Assembly (NCBI GenBank): GCA_937146645.1
Contig: CAKZRQ010000012.1
Coordinates: forward strand, 116,777-180,776
Length of the DNA: 64,000 nucleotides
Direction: 5' to 3'
From: an uncultured Cyclobacteriaceae bacterium
GTDB lineage: Bacteria; Bacteroidota; Bacteroidia; Cytophagales; Cyclobacteriaceae
Below, piece after piece: positions 36,532-45,260 of this stretch. Below the pieces are notes generated by a model. It did not search any database and had not been told where the DNA came from. It saw only the letters and a list, made by a program, of their open reading frames with translations. Within the stretch, counting starts at the first letter, position 1, and every line of letters starts with the position of its first letter. The position numbers and the translations under genes were made by a program.

Positions 36532-37766
36532 TCTCTCGTTTCCTCTGGGCTTGATTCCTCAATCAGTCCCTGACGAATGGCGGTGTTGTTGTTGATATTT
36601 TTAATTGAAGAAGTAGGGTAAGCACTGTACCATACCTGAGTTTGGATTTGTTTTTCACGAGCCCAAGCCTTGAATTCTGCCGAGTGCCGCGCCCCCTGGC
36701 GAATTAAATTTTTGGTCGGAGGAAAGCCCACGGTATTTGACCAAACACCCGTGAGTCCAACTGCGGCTCGATCAACAAATTCTCCCAGATAGGACTCCCA
36801 ACTTCCATCATAATTACTAAAAAATAACAGCCGCTTTCCCTCGTCAATAATAACCCATCGTGCAAAATGAATGGATTGGATTCCTCCCAGATTTCCTTTA
36901 TTGTACCACATTTTAGCCAGGAGGTTAATCGCCCAAAGCACAAATTTCAAAGTATTCAAGCGAATGATGCCTGGTTTGATTTCCACCAAATGGGTCAGCT
37001 GATTTTGAACCTTGTAATCTTCCTTTTTCATGAAACCCGCTATTTGGGAGGGGTCTTGTCTGGAGGCGATAAAAGCTTCTTTATCCCTTTTCTCCAATCC
37101 GCGTATAAGAATCCACCAGACCAATAGTATTGGAAGAAGTACCAGTGCGATAGCAAGAGTCAGAATGGCCCCTAGGAACGCAAAAACGACTCTCGTACTC
37201 TGAACAAGCTCAGGCTTATATTTATTGAAAGCCCAATTGAATTCAGGTTCCTTTTTTAGGTCACTGATGATTTTAGACTTTATTTCTGCAGGTTCTCCTG
37301 ATGTTTTTCCTCCTAAAATTCCTTGTATTCTGTTCCAGAGGCTTTGTTCCTTGTGAATTTGATCTACCGTTCTACCTACAGTTCCTCGGTAAAAAGCCGG
37401 AATAGGAATTCTATTTTCCTTTAAATAAAGACTGAGGTTTTTGGTATCCTTTAGCATTGGCACACCTTCACAATGATTGTATATCTTGAAAAGGCCTTCT
37501 AGATTGCTTCCACAGAGATCCTCGAGATGTGGATCAAGTGGTCCGTCATAATTAGTAGAAAGGACCAGCTGAGCTGGAATTTTCGTATTCCTAACTATCG
37601 TCTCGTCTAAAATGACCCAGCGTAAAAAATGGACAGTCCTAAACGAGGTAAAAGTTATCACCCGGTTATCCTTAATATCCTCTCCGATTTCATCTAAAAG
37701 TTTCCTAAGTGAGTCAACCTTTTCAGGGAGAATTCGAGTGACAACCGTGAGTCCTCTTTGTCTCAT
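36513..37766 (-). CDS. Membrane protein with two copies of an uncharacterised alpha/beta module
   Basis: Start set at ATG 37766 (MRQRGLTVVTRIL); an upstream TTG would add 23 residues. One strong membrane segment at about 191-223 separates two soluble parts. Both contain the same pattern: TVHFLRWVILDE (44-55) then LVLSTNYDG (67-75), and SIHFARWVIIDE (298-309) then LLFFSNYDG (313-321), each followed by a helix-rich stretch. I do not recognise the family. The strand-helix-strand outline of module 1 resembles ferredoxin-like folds (inference). It starts the set that continues with the Dyp peroxidase and P450. Confidence 0.8.
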   Translation of the reverse strand: MRQRGLTVVTRILPEKVDSLRKLLDEIGEDIKDNRVITFTSFRTVHFLRWVILDETIVRNTKIPAQLVLSTNYDGPLDPHLEDLCGSNLEGLFKIYNHCEGVPMLKDTKNLSLYLKENRIPIPAFYRGTVGRTVDQIHKEQSLWNRIQGILGGKTSGEPAEIKSKIISDLKKEPEFNWAFNKYKPELVQSTRVVFAFLGAILTLAIALVLLPILLVWWILIRGLEKRDKEAFIASRQDPSQIAGFMKKEDYKVQNQLTHLVEIKPGIIRLNTLKFVLWAINLLAKMWYNKGNLGGIQSIHFARWVIIDEGKRLLFFSNYDGSWESYLGEFVDRAAVGLTGVWSNTVGFPPTKNLIRQGARHSAEFKAWAREKQIQTQVWYSAYPTSSIKNINNNTAIRQGLIEESSPEETREWLQRM

Positions 37767-37843
37767 GGTTTTTCTTTGAAATCTATTTAAGGTAAAAAAA
37801 ATGTTTTGGACTCTTGCTAAAATCCTGGTTGACAATCAGGGTT

Positions 37844-38983
37844 TTATGTAGCTCTCCACTTTTCTAGAATCTCTGCTTCTCTTTTCATAAAGGACCTATC
37901 GCCATTTAAAATATTATCTCTTCTTTCCTCTTCAACTGCATCAGAATACCACCATTCATGGGTTGCTTGAACTGTCTCAGATAGGGGTCTGAAGGTTAAA
38001 CCTGTATCTATCGCCTTTTTGTTATCAGCTCTCGACATTCCCGCATATTCGGGTAATTGGATCACCCATGGCTGAATCCCTATAATTCCATTCTCCTGTA
38101 AAAAGGACATATCATCGATCTGTGTGTATTTCACAGGAGAATTAAAGCTGGCGTGAACTCCATGAACAAAGGCATTCGTACTCATATCAAAGCCCGGTCC
38201 CGCTCCATTGTAGGTCCCTGCGGCCTTGTTCTCTAGTAACCTAATCATCCATTCTGCGAGATCTCTCACATCGATGTATTGTACGACTTCATCACTTGCT
38301 CCCGGAATAATTATCTCTCCACCTTTCTCGATTCTTGCTACCCAATAAGGAAAGCGATCCGTTCTGTCACCAGGTCCCACAATTAATGTTGGTCTAACGA
38401 TTATGGACCTATCTTCGCCAAAGGCATCGATTGCAGCCAATTCTGAGGTAGCTTTCATAACGCCATATTCATAGGTTGCCTTCTGATTTTCATTGGCATC
38501 TGCAGGAATTTCTGTGACTACTTCACGATCCTCAGAAAAATCATCCCCATAGTATGGGTAGAAGACGCTGATGGAAGACGTGTACATGTAGTAGCCCGCA
38601 TTATCTACGAGAAGCTTTGCAGAATCTTCGGTCCATTTGGTTCGACGGCCTGAGTTATCGATCACCACATCCCATTTCCTGTTTTTTAAGGCTTCAAGAT
38701 CATTTTCACGGTCTCCAACTAATTTTTCAACCTTGGAAAAAAGCTCTTGATGTGTTGTTGGTATGGTTTTCCCTCTAGTAAAAATAGAAACCTCATGACC
38801 TCGTTCCAATGCATAGGAAACCTGATGAGGACCTAAGAACCCTGTTCCTCCAAGAATCAGAATTTTAAGCTTATCAGGTTGATCTTTCTTTTCACTAGGG
38901 CTTCCAAATGCTTCTGTTCCAAGAAGGGGGGTGAGCCCCAAAGCTAAACTGGATTGTAGGAATTCGCGGCGGTTCTTTTTCAT
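37844..38983 (-). CDS. NAD(P)-dependent epimerase/reductase with Tat signal
   Basis: The N-terminus MKKNRREFLQSSLALGLTP is a twin-arginine-type signal, so export in folded form is likely. The Rossmann motif is GGTGFLGPHQ (about 48-57) and a YxxxK-type pair appears in YEYGVMKATSE. The extended-SDR pattern and the late WWYSDAVEEERR are like isoflavone reductase/epimerase proteins found outside the cytoplasm in Bacteroidota. The substrate is unknown. It ends 77 bp before the ATG of the next gene and could be in the same transcript as the P450 set. Confidence 0.85.
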   Translation of the reverse strand: MKKNRREFLQSSLALGLTPLLGTEAFGSPSEKKDQPDKLKILILGGTGFLGPHQVSYALERGHEVSIFTRGKTIPTTHQELFSKVEKLVGDRENDLEALKNRKWDVVIDNSGRRTKWTEDSAKLLVDNAGYYMYTSSISVFYPYYGDDFSEDREVVTEIPADANENQKATYEYGVMKATSELAAIDAFGEDRSIIVRPTLIVGPGDRTDRFPYWVARIEKGGEIIIPGASDEVVQYIDVRDLAEWMIRLLENKAAGTYNGAGPGFDMSTNAFVHGVHASFNSPVKYTQIDDMSFLQENGIIGIQPWVIQLPEYAGMSRADNKKAIDTGLTFRPLSETVQATHEWWYSDAVEEERRDNILNGDRSFMKREAEILEKWRAT

Positions 38984-39132
38984 CTGAATGTGGGTTAGAT
39001 TTTTAATCTACACAATCCTCCGATAAAATTGAAAGAAAGGTTTGGCACTAGAAAATGGTGACCTTGAAAAAGAAATGTAGGATTAGGATTGCTAGATCTT
39101 TCAAATGAAATTTCATTTAGATTTGTAAAAAA

Positions 39133-39160
39133 AAAAGCACTCCATATTTGGAGTGCTTTT
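39133..39160. terminator. Rho-independent terminator
   Basis: A perfect 12-bp stem (AAAAGCACTCCA with TGGAGTGCTTTT) with a 4-nt loop. The minus strand continues with ten T residues. It follows the S46 peptidase stop (39182) by about 21 bp. Confidence 0.9.
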
Positions 39161-39181
39161 CTAATAATCAACTCAGAAATT

Positions 39182-41326
39182 TTATTCTGAAACTACTGTT
39201 AATTCATCGATGATATGACCAGCATTTGAGTATTTATCGATCAACCAAAGAACGTATCTGATGTCGACATTGATGGTTCTCTGAAGTTCATTGTCGAAGA
39301 TTACATCTCCTGCCATTGCCTCGATATTTCCATCAAACGCAAGTCCAATTAATTCTCCTTTGCCATTAAGAACTGGAGAACCAGAGTTACCTCCTGTAAT
39401 ATCATTATCGGTCAAGAAATTGATGGAAAGTTCTCCTTTGTCATTTGCGTAGCGACCGAAATCCCTCTCTTCATAAAATTCAATCATTCCCTCTGGCATA
39501 TCGAATTCTTCATCACCTGGAACATACTTTTTGACCATACCTTTGAAGGTGGTGTAATTATTCACCTCAGCATCATTTCGAGGATCCTCTGGTAATGCTC
39601 TTACTTTTCCATAGGTAAGTCTTAGGGTAGAGTTAGCATCAGGGTATTCGATTCTACTGATGCCCGATTGGCGCAAGCCATCAACCAGAAGTCGGTAAGA
39701 AGCTTGATAGTCATTCAATGGCTGAGTGAGCTCTTCAGGCTGCTCTCTATATTTTGCGAAAAGCTCTTTGGAAAGGTTGAAAAGAGGATCATTTTCCAAT
39801 AATGCCGAATTTGGATACTGCAAAAATCCTAAAGCAGCCTCCTTAGTAGAGAACATGGATAGATCAAACATTGCATTGACATATTCGGAGTATTTCTCCT
39901 TTCCGGTAATTTCTGAAATCGCCTCAGGAATAGTATAACCAGATTTGGTAGCGTATAGCTTTAATTGTTCAGCTAATAACTCTTTTTCTAGCGGTAGATG
40001 GTAGTCTGAGTAAGAAGCTTCAATTGCGGCTCTTAGACGAGGCTCCAATTCTTTGCGCTTTGCCTCATTTGAATTGGCGTAGTTCGAGAAGGCCGAGCCT
40101 AGCTGATAAGGAAGAATGGCAAACTTACTCGAGTTAAGGAACATCAAGAGATAGTTATCATGCCTTGACTTTTCATTCGTTAGACTGTAATAATTATTGA
40201 TGTTAGAAATTACATCTCCATAAGTGTCTTTGTTCTTTTTCTTATTTGCCCACTTATCGAATTTCTCTTCAATTTCTCTTTTGGTTTCTGCCGTACCATG
40301 TTCAGTCAAGGCTTCGATCATACCACCTCGATTCTTCCAATAATTAGCGATGCTGGCATACTTTGAGGTATACATTAAGTTGATGGCCTCATCCTCATCC
40401 ATGTACTTCTTCATCACATCCATGCTGAGCTTTGAACCTTCTACCCAAGCGGGATATGCATAGTTTACATTCTGCTCGATTCCCTCAGCTGGCATCCAAC
40501 GATTGGTTCTGCCAGGATATCCAAGGATCATCGCAAAGTCATTTTCTTCAACACCATTGATACTTACTGGCAAATGATATTTTGCTTGCAAAGGAACATT
40601 GTCCTGAGAATAGGCAGCGGGATTTCCTTCGGCATCAGCGTATACTCTGAAAAGAGAGAAGTCGCCGGTATGTCTTGGCCATTCCCAGTTGTCAGTGTCA
40701 CCACCGTATTTTCCTACACTTTTTGGCGGAGTACCTACTAATCTCACATCGGTGTAATCCTGATAAACGAAGTAGTAAAACTCATTGCCTTGATAGAAAG
40801 ATCTGACGGATACGGTATACTTTCCACCTTCATTATTCTCTTGCTGAATTTTGGCAATTTCTCTGTTGATAGCAGCTTCCCGCTCTTTCTCAGACATTGA
40901 GTCATTTACTTGAGCCAGGATTCGCTCAGATACGTCATCCATTCTCACGAAGAATCTGACATACAGGCTTTCGGGCTTGAGCTCTTCGCTTTGCGACGCA
41001 GCCCAAAAACCATCATTCAAGTGGTTTTCTTCAGCTGTAGAAAGCTCAGCAATGGCATTATATCCGCAGTGATGATTGGTCAAAACCAATCCGCTGCTAG
41101 AGATGATACTTGCCGTACAACCGCCATTAAACTGCACAATAGCATCCTTTAAACTTTGGTTATTGATGCTGTAAATTTCCTCAGCGGTAAGCTGAAGGCC
41201 CATTTTTTCCATATCGCGCTGATTCAGGCGATCGATATGCATTAGGAACCACATGCCCTCATTGGCAAAAAGACCTAATGGCAAGGAAACTACTAGGGTG
41301 AGTAGAACGAGAATTCTTTTTTTCAT
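39182..41326 (-). CDS. S46-family dipeptidyl peptidase (DPP7/DPP11-like)
   Basis: Periplasmic enzyme that removes dipeptides from protein N-termini; typical of amino-acid-using Bacteroidota. A signal peptide ends near GLFANEG. Chymotrypsin-like triad elements are present: His in LVLTNHHCGYNA, Asp in DTDNWEWPRHTGDFSLFR, and Ser in TGGNSGSPVLNGKGELIG. The family-defining NGGCTASIIS is at the N-terminus and FDGN follows the serine. The S1-pocket residue that separates DPP7 from DPP11 cannot be assigned safely by eye. Confidence 0.95.
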   Translation of the reverse strand: MKKRILVLLTLVVSLPLGLFANEGMWFLMHIDRLNQRDMEKMGLQLTAEEIYSINNQSLKDAIVQFNGGCTASIISSSGLVLTNHHCGYNAIAELSTAEENHLNDGFWAASQSEELKPESLYVRFFVRMDDVSERILAQVNDSMSEKEREAAINREIAKIQQENNEGGKYTVSVRSFYQGNEFYYFVYQDYTDVRLVGTPPKSVGKYGGDTDNWEWPRHTGDFSLFRVYADAEGNPAAYSQDNVPLQAKYHLPVSINGVEENDFAMILGYPGRTNRWMPAEGIEQNVNYAYPAWVEGSKLSMDVMKKYMDEDEAINLMYTSKYASIANYWKNRGGMIEALTEHGTAETKREIEEKFDKWANKKKNKDTYGDVISNINNYYSLTNEKSRHDNYLLMFLNSSKFAILPYQLGSAFSNYANSNEAKRKELEPRLRAAIEASYSDYHLPLEKELLAEQLKLYATKSGYTIPEAISEITGKEKYSEYVNAMFDLSMFSTKEAALGFLQYPNSALLENDPLFNLSKELFAKYREQPEELTQPLNDYQASYRLLVDGLRQSGISRIEYPDANSTLRLTYGKVRALPEDPRNDAEVNNYTTFKGMVKKYVPGDEEFDMPEGMIEFYEERDFGRYANDKGELSINFLTDNDITGGNSGSPVLNGKGELIGLAFDGNIEAMAGDVIFDNELQRTINVDIRYVLWLIDKYSNAGHIIDELTVVSE

Positions 41327-41371
41327 CTGGTAGGTTATTATTTATACTTGGTTTTTGGATCAGTCAATCAT

Positions 41372-41405
41372 CAAACCTGAAATCAGAATGAAAATTCATC
41401 CCAAA
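41372..41405 (-). promoter_or_regulatory. Possible Bacteroidota promoter of the S46 peptidase
   Basis: Minus strand TTTG (41402-41405), a 22-bp spacer, and CAGGTTTG (41372-41379), one mismatch from TAnnTTTG. About 45 bp before the ATG. Confidence 0.3.
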
Positions 41406-41611
41406 TTGCTGGTTGATCTTACCCGAAAGAATTCGGTATTGGGTGATCCGAATCATTGCTTTTGTGATGGTCCGTGATTTTACCAAGGGTGTTGGGCAAC
41501 GTTCTGCAATGATACACTTTTGTGACCTTTTTTTAAATCAAATTTTTAGTTTTTGCAATATTGTTGCAGTTAAAAAATCTGAAGAGAAAAGTAGAAAAGA
41601 GAAAACGAAAA

Positions 41612-41634
41612 AGCCCGGACAAAATATCCGGGCT
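41612..41634 (-). terminator. Rho-independent terminator
   Basis: AGCCCGGA pairs with TCCGGGCT (8 bp, 7-nt loop). On the minus strand it is followed by TTTTTCG. It ends the outer-membrane protein gene that stops at 41645. Confidence 0.8.
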
Positions 41635-41644
41635 ATAGATTTTT

Positions 41645-42682
41645 TTACAAGCCAAAGCTGTAGACAAACTGGAACATCAGAGATTGTTTCTCCTGAAGAA
41701 AACCATATTCCCCTCTTATCTGCCAATGATCATTGAAAGTGTAAGACCCGCCAAGGACCATATTCCAGTCATACTGCAGCCTTTTATCAAACTTATAGTG
41801 AACGGTGGTATCGGCTAACCGATCTATTCCGTTTCTCAAAAGATTATAAGCTGCTTGCTGTCTGAGTTTCTCAGCAGGGGAGAGAGCATCCCATTCAGGG
41901 CTCATGGTGTATTCATCCCATCGCATATCCAGGTCTGCAATATCCTCCGGGGTAATGTTGAGTGCCTCACCAAGGCCTATTTTTCCTGATGTCTGGCTTG
42001 CTAAGTTTTGAAATTGAGCTCCACCCCAAATAGCGAGGGTTTTTGAGGGATTAGTCTTATTGACAAATCTTTTAATCAATCGCATACCACTCACCTTTAC
42101 CAAAACAGGCTCATCCAGCCTTTTATTTGTAGTCCATGACCAGGAGTAATCCGCTTGGAAAACCAATGGTCCGATAGGAACAAAAGCTACCCCGTTGAAT
42201 CCGAAATATTGTCCATCAATTTCTGTAACAGAACTAATTTCAATTGGACTGGTCAACGTAATGGTTTGCTCACCCCATACCTTTCCTCCATAAACACCTA
42301 CTGAGAGGAAAGGAAGTATCCAGGATTCAACCCTGAAAAACGCGGTATTAATCCGACCTTCTGAAGGACCAAATACGATCAAATCAGATATAGGCTGCAG
42401 AGCATCGAAGTCTGGGATTTCATCTCCTTGAGTGAAAGCCATAGAGAAATTTTCTAAAATAATTGGCTGCTTATTGTAAATCGTACCAAAAGAAGCAGCG
42501 AAGGGTAAAGGAAGCTTGATTCCTCTTTCGTAAGCCTTATCTCCCCAGATGGGTAGTATGTAAGGGTACTCTCCTAAAGCTTTTTGAGCCGTGTCAGCTT
42601 TGGCGATCTCGGTGTTCTGATCTTGAGCTAATGCAGGAATTGAAATTGAGATAATTGCAAGAATTATTAAAAACCTTTTCAT
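41645..42682 (-). CDS. Outer-membrane beta-barrel protein
   Basis: A signal peptide (ISISIPALAQ) is followed by alternating beta-strand patterns, for example LSVGVYGGKVWGEQTITL and YDWNMVLGGSYTFNDHWQIRGEYG. The chain ends in QFVYSFGL, an aromatic C-terminal strand of the type used for barrel insertion. No specific family was recognised. It is the third gene in the sulfatase locus, 152 bp after the larger sulfatase, so it may move or bind the sulfated substrate (inference). Confidence 0.75.
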   Translation of the reverse strand: MKRFLIILAIISISIPALAQDQNTEIAKADTAQKALGEYPYILPIWGDKAYERGIKLPLPFAASFGTIYNKQPIILENFSMAFTQGDEIPDFDALQPISDLIVFGPSEGRINTAFFRVESWILPFLSVGVYGGKVWGEQTITLTSPIEISSVTEIDGQYFGFNGVAFVPIGPLVFQADYSWSWTTNKRLDEPVLVKVSGMRLIKRFVNKTNPSKTLAIWGGAQFQNLASQTSGKIGLGEALNITPEDIADLDMRWDEYTMSPEWDALSPAEKLRQQAAYNLLRNGIDRLADTTVHYKFDKRLQYDWNMVLGGSYTFNDHWQIRGEYGFLQEKQSLMFQFVYSFGL

Positions 42683-42834
42683 GAATAAGGGTTGGGTATT
42701 TTTTAATTTAATTCTTTTTTCAGGAAAGTGTTTATCCTATTGCATCGGATTGGACAAGTGCGTTACGTGCACAGAGATTTAAGAAAAAATCGGGAACTCG
42801 GAGCGCCCGATTTAATTCTTGAATTCAATTAATC

Positions 42835-45219
42835 TTAATTCTCTGGTATACTTACCGTTACAGTATGGATTTTACCAGAAAATTCTGAGTCTTCGGCGTT
42901 TTGGAATACCAAATCAGCAACTTGAGTTGCATCATCTACGCCAACATCTGCAGTTTCATCCGCTGAGAATACTGCAGGTTGAGTCTTGTCTACTCTTCCT
43001 TCTGCCACGAGATTTCCATCAACATATATTCTGGCGGTACCACCTTTACCAGTACCTCCACCATCATATTCGAACTCTAGTTTTATTTCAGCATCGGTAT
43101 TACTTAATGCATTTGGAGCTTCAATAGTATATCTGGTGAGACCAAAATAATTATAGGTATATGCTGGCTTACCATTGTCCATATAAAGTGCCCAGCCACC
43201 GAATTTTCCTCCCTGGCATAGAATTATTCCATTATCTCTTCTACCTACGGTCACATCTGCAACAATAGTTTTAGAAGTATTTTTCACATTCAGGAATGTG
43301 TTTTCGAGTATTCCTACCATACCCTCACCTAGAGTGAGGCTTTTACGATCACCCATTAGATCTGGTCTTCCGGCTATCGCAGCATTAAAGCGTTCATACA
43401 ATCGATCATCAAGAGGATAGACGTTATTGGCGATAGCTTCACTTTCAAAGAGATCGATCATTTCCTGAAGTTTTTCAGGGTTTTCGCCTGCTATGTTATT
43501 TACCAGACTGAAATCTTCCTCAATGTTATAAAGCTCCCAATTTTCATCCGCGAAAGCTGCTTCTGGTTTGCCTATCCAAGGAACCATATGGACTACTCGA
43601 GCTAACCAACCATCTGCATAGATGGCTCTGTTTCCAAACATCTCGAAGTACTGAACGGTGTGCTGGTCTTGTGCGTCGGCATTATCAGTGGCATAAAGCA
43701 TACTCACACCATCCATTGGGATCTGTTCAACGCCATTGATTGATTTTGGTGCAGGCAGATTTGCTGCCTCCAAAACTGTGGAGGCTACATCATTTACATG
43801 GTGCCATTGTTGTCTGATTTCTCCTTTGGCATCAAAGCCATTCGGCCAATGCATAACCATACCATTTCGTGTTCCTCCAAAATCAGCGGCCATTTGCTTG
43901 GTCCACTTAAACGGTGCATCTGTTGCTACTGCCCAAGCAGCACTCATGTGAGGGAATGAATTTGGTCCTCCCCATTCATCGGCAAATTCAAGCATACCAT
44001 CTATGGTCTCCTCTTCGAATAAGCCATTTAGGTGGATGAGCTCATTAAATGTTCCTTCAAGACCTCCTTCTGCACTTGATCCATTATCGCCCATAATGTA
44101 AATAAAGAGAGTGTTTTCCAGCTCTCCCACCTCGTCAATGGCATCAACAAGTCTTCCAACTTCCGTATCAGTATGCTCTGCAAAACCTGCGAAGGTTTCC
44201 ATCTGCAGGGCAAAGAGTTTCTTTTCATTCTCACTTAAGGATTCCCAATCCTTAATATCAGAAGGCATTGGTGCTAATTGGGCACTTTGAGGGATAACGC
44301 CCATTTCTTTTTGCCTTGCAAAGGTCTCTTCTCTTAATTTCAACCACCCGTCATCAAACTTGCCTTTGTATTTCTCGATCCACTCCTTTGGTGCATGATG
44401 CGGTGCATGGGTGGCACCGGTGGCATAATAGATCATAAATGGTTTATCCGGAGTCATTGCTTGTTGGAATTTCACCCACTCTATGGCCTCGTTGGTCATA
44501 TCTGTTGTGAAATGATAATCGTCCATTTCAGGCTTTGGAACTTTAGTGACTCCGTCAAAAATTACTGGCTCCCATTGGTTAGTCTCACCTCCTATGAAAC
44601 CGTAGAATTTGTCAAAACCGGAATTCGTCGGCCATCGGGTATAAGGTCCTGAAACTGAAACTTCCCAAGTGGCCGTCTCATGCCATTTTCCGAAAGCAGC
44701 TGTGCTGTAGCCATTCAATTTTAGTGTCTCCGCGAAATACTTGGCATTATCGGGTCTGATTCCCTGGTTACCGTAGAATCCAGTAGCCACTTCCATTACC
44801 GAACCCACATTCACGTTATGGTGATTTCTTCCAGCCAGAAGTGCTGCTCGAGTTGGGGAGCAAAGTGCAGTGGTATGGAAGCGATTGAATCGGAGCCCAT
44901 TATTCGCAAGCCTGTCAAAAGTAGGAGTGTTTATGGCTCCTCCAAAGGTACTGGTCGCTCCAAATCCGATATCGTCAATAAGTACTACTACTACATTTGG
45001 TGCTCCTTCTGGTGCTTTAATTTCAAAAGTCTCGGGCTTTTCTACATCTCGCGCGTCCATAATGGTCACCTTCTCCTGAGCTGGTGGCTGAATTGGAAGT
45101 ACACTTCGATCAATTTCACCACTCGATGTAGAAGAGCTGCTTTGTTCTGATGGTGGTGCACAACTTATCACCAAGCCTATCAGGCCAAAGAGGATCAAAT
45201 TATTTATGGTGTTTTTCAT
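42835..45219 (-). CDS. Arylsulfatase (AtsA-like) lipoprotein
   Basis: A 794-residue type I sulfatase with a lipoprotein signal (GLIGLVISC). Cys120 in ALCSPTRAALLAGR is the residue turned into formylglycine. The metal site begins VVVVLIDDIGFG and continues in MGDNGSSAEG. The long catalytic part is like Pseudomonas AtsA, and the last 130 residues form a LamG-like sandwich (FGGWALYMDNGKPAYTYNYFG, then RIYVDGNLVAEGRV). It releases sulfate from aromatic or carbohydrate sulfate esters. It needs a formylglycine-generating enzyme or anSME, neither of which is in the window. Confidence 0.93.
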   Translation of the reverse strand: MKNTINNLILFGLIGLVISCAPPSEQSSSSTSSGEIDRSVLPIQPPAQEKVTIMDARDVEKPETFEIKAPEGAPNVVVVLIDDIGFGATSTFGGAINTPTFDRLANNGLRFNRFHTTALCSPTRAALLAGRNHHNVNVGSVMEVATGFYGNQGIRPDNAKYFAETLKLNGYSTAAFGKWHETATWEVSVSGPYTRWPTNSGFDKFYGFIGGETNQWEPVIFDGVTKVPKPEMDDYHFTTDMTNEAIEWVKFQQAMTPDKPFMIYYATGATHAPHHAPKEWIEKYKGKFDDGWLKLREETFARQKEMGVIPQSAQLAPMPSDIKDWESLSENEKKLFALQMETFAGFAEHTDTEVGRLVDAIDEVGELENTLFIYIMGDNGSSAEGGLEGTFNELIHLNGLFEEETIDGMLEFADEWGGPNSFPHMSAAWAVATDAPFKWTKQMAADFGGTRNGMVMHWPNGFDAKGEIRQQWHHVNDVASTVLEAANLPAPKSINGVEQIPMDGVSMLYATDNADAQDQHTVQYFEMFGNRAIYADGWLARVVHMVPWIGKPEAAFADENWELYNIEEDFSLVNNIAGENPEKLQEMIDLFESEAIANNVYPLDDRLYERFNAAIAGRPDLMGDRKSLTLGEGMVGILENTFLNVKNTSKTIVADVTVGRRDNGIILCQGGKFGGWALYMDNGKPAYTYNYFGLTRYTIEAPNALSNTDAEIKLEFEYDGGGTGKGGTARIYVDGNLVAEGRVDKTQPAVFSADETADVGVDDATQVADLVFQNAEDSEFSGKIHTVTVSIPEN

Positions 45220-45260
45220 CTGATTGGGTTATTGGTTAATTCTAATGATTTTGGGTTATC

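Larger units (their letters stand above)
41327..41644. other. Non-coding region upstream of the S46 gene
   Basis: 318 bp. It holds a possible S46 promoter (41372-41405) and the terminator of the barrel gene (41612-41634). I see no gene or RNA in the rest. Confidence 0.6.
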
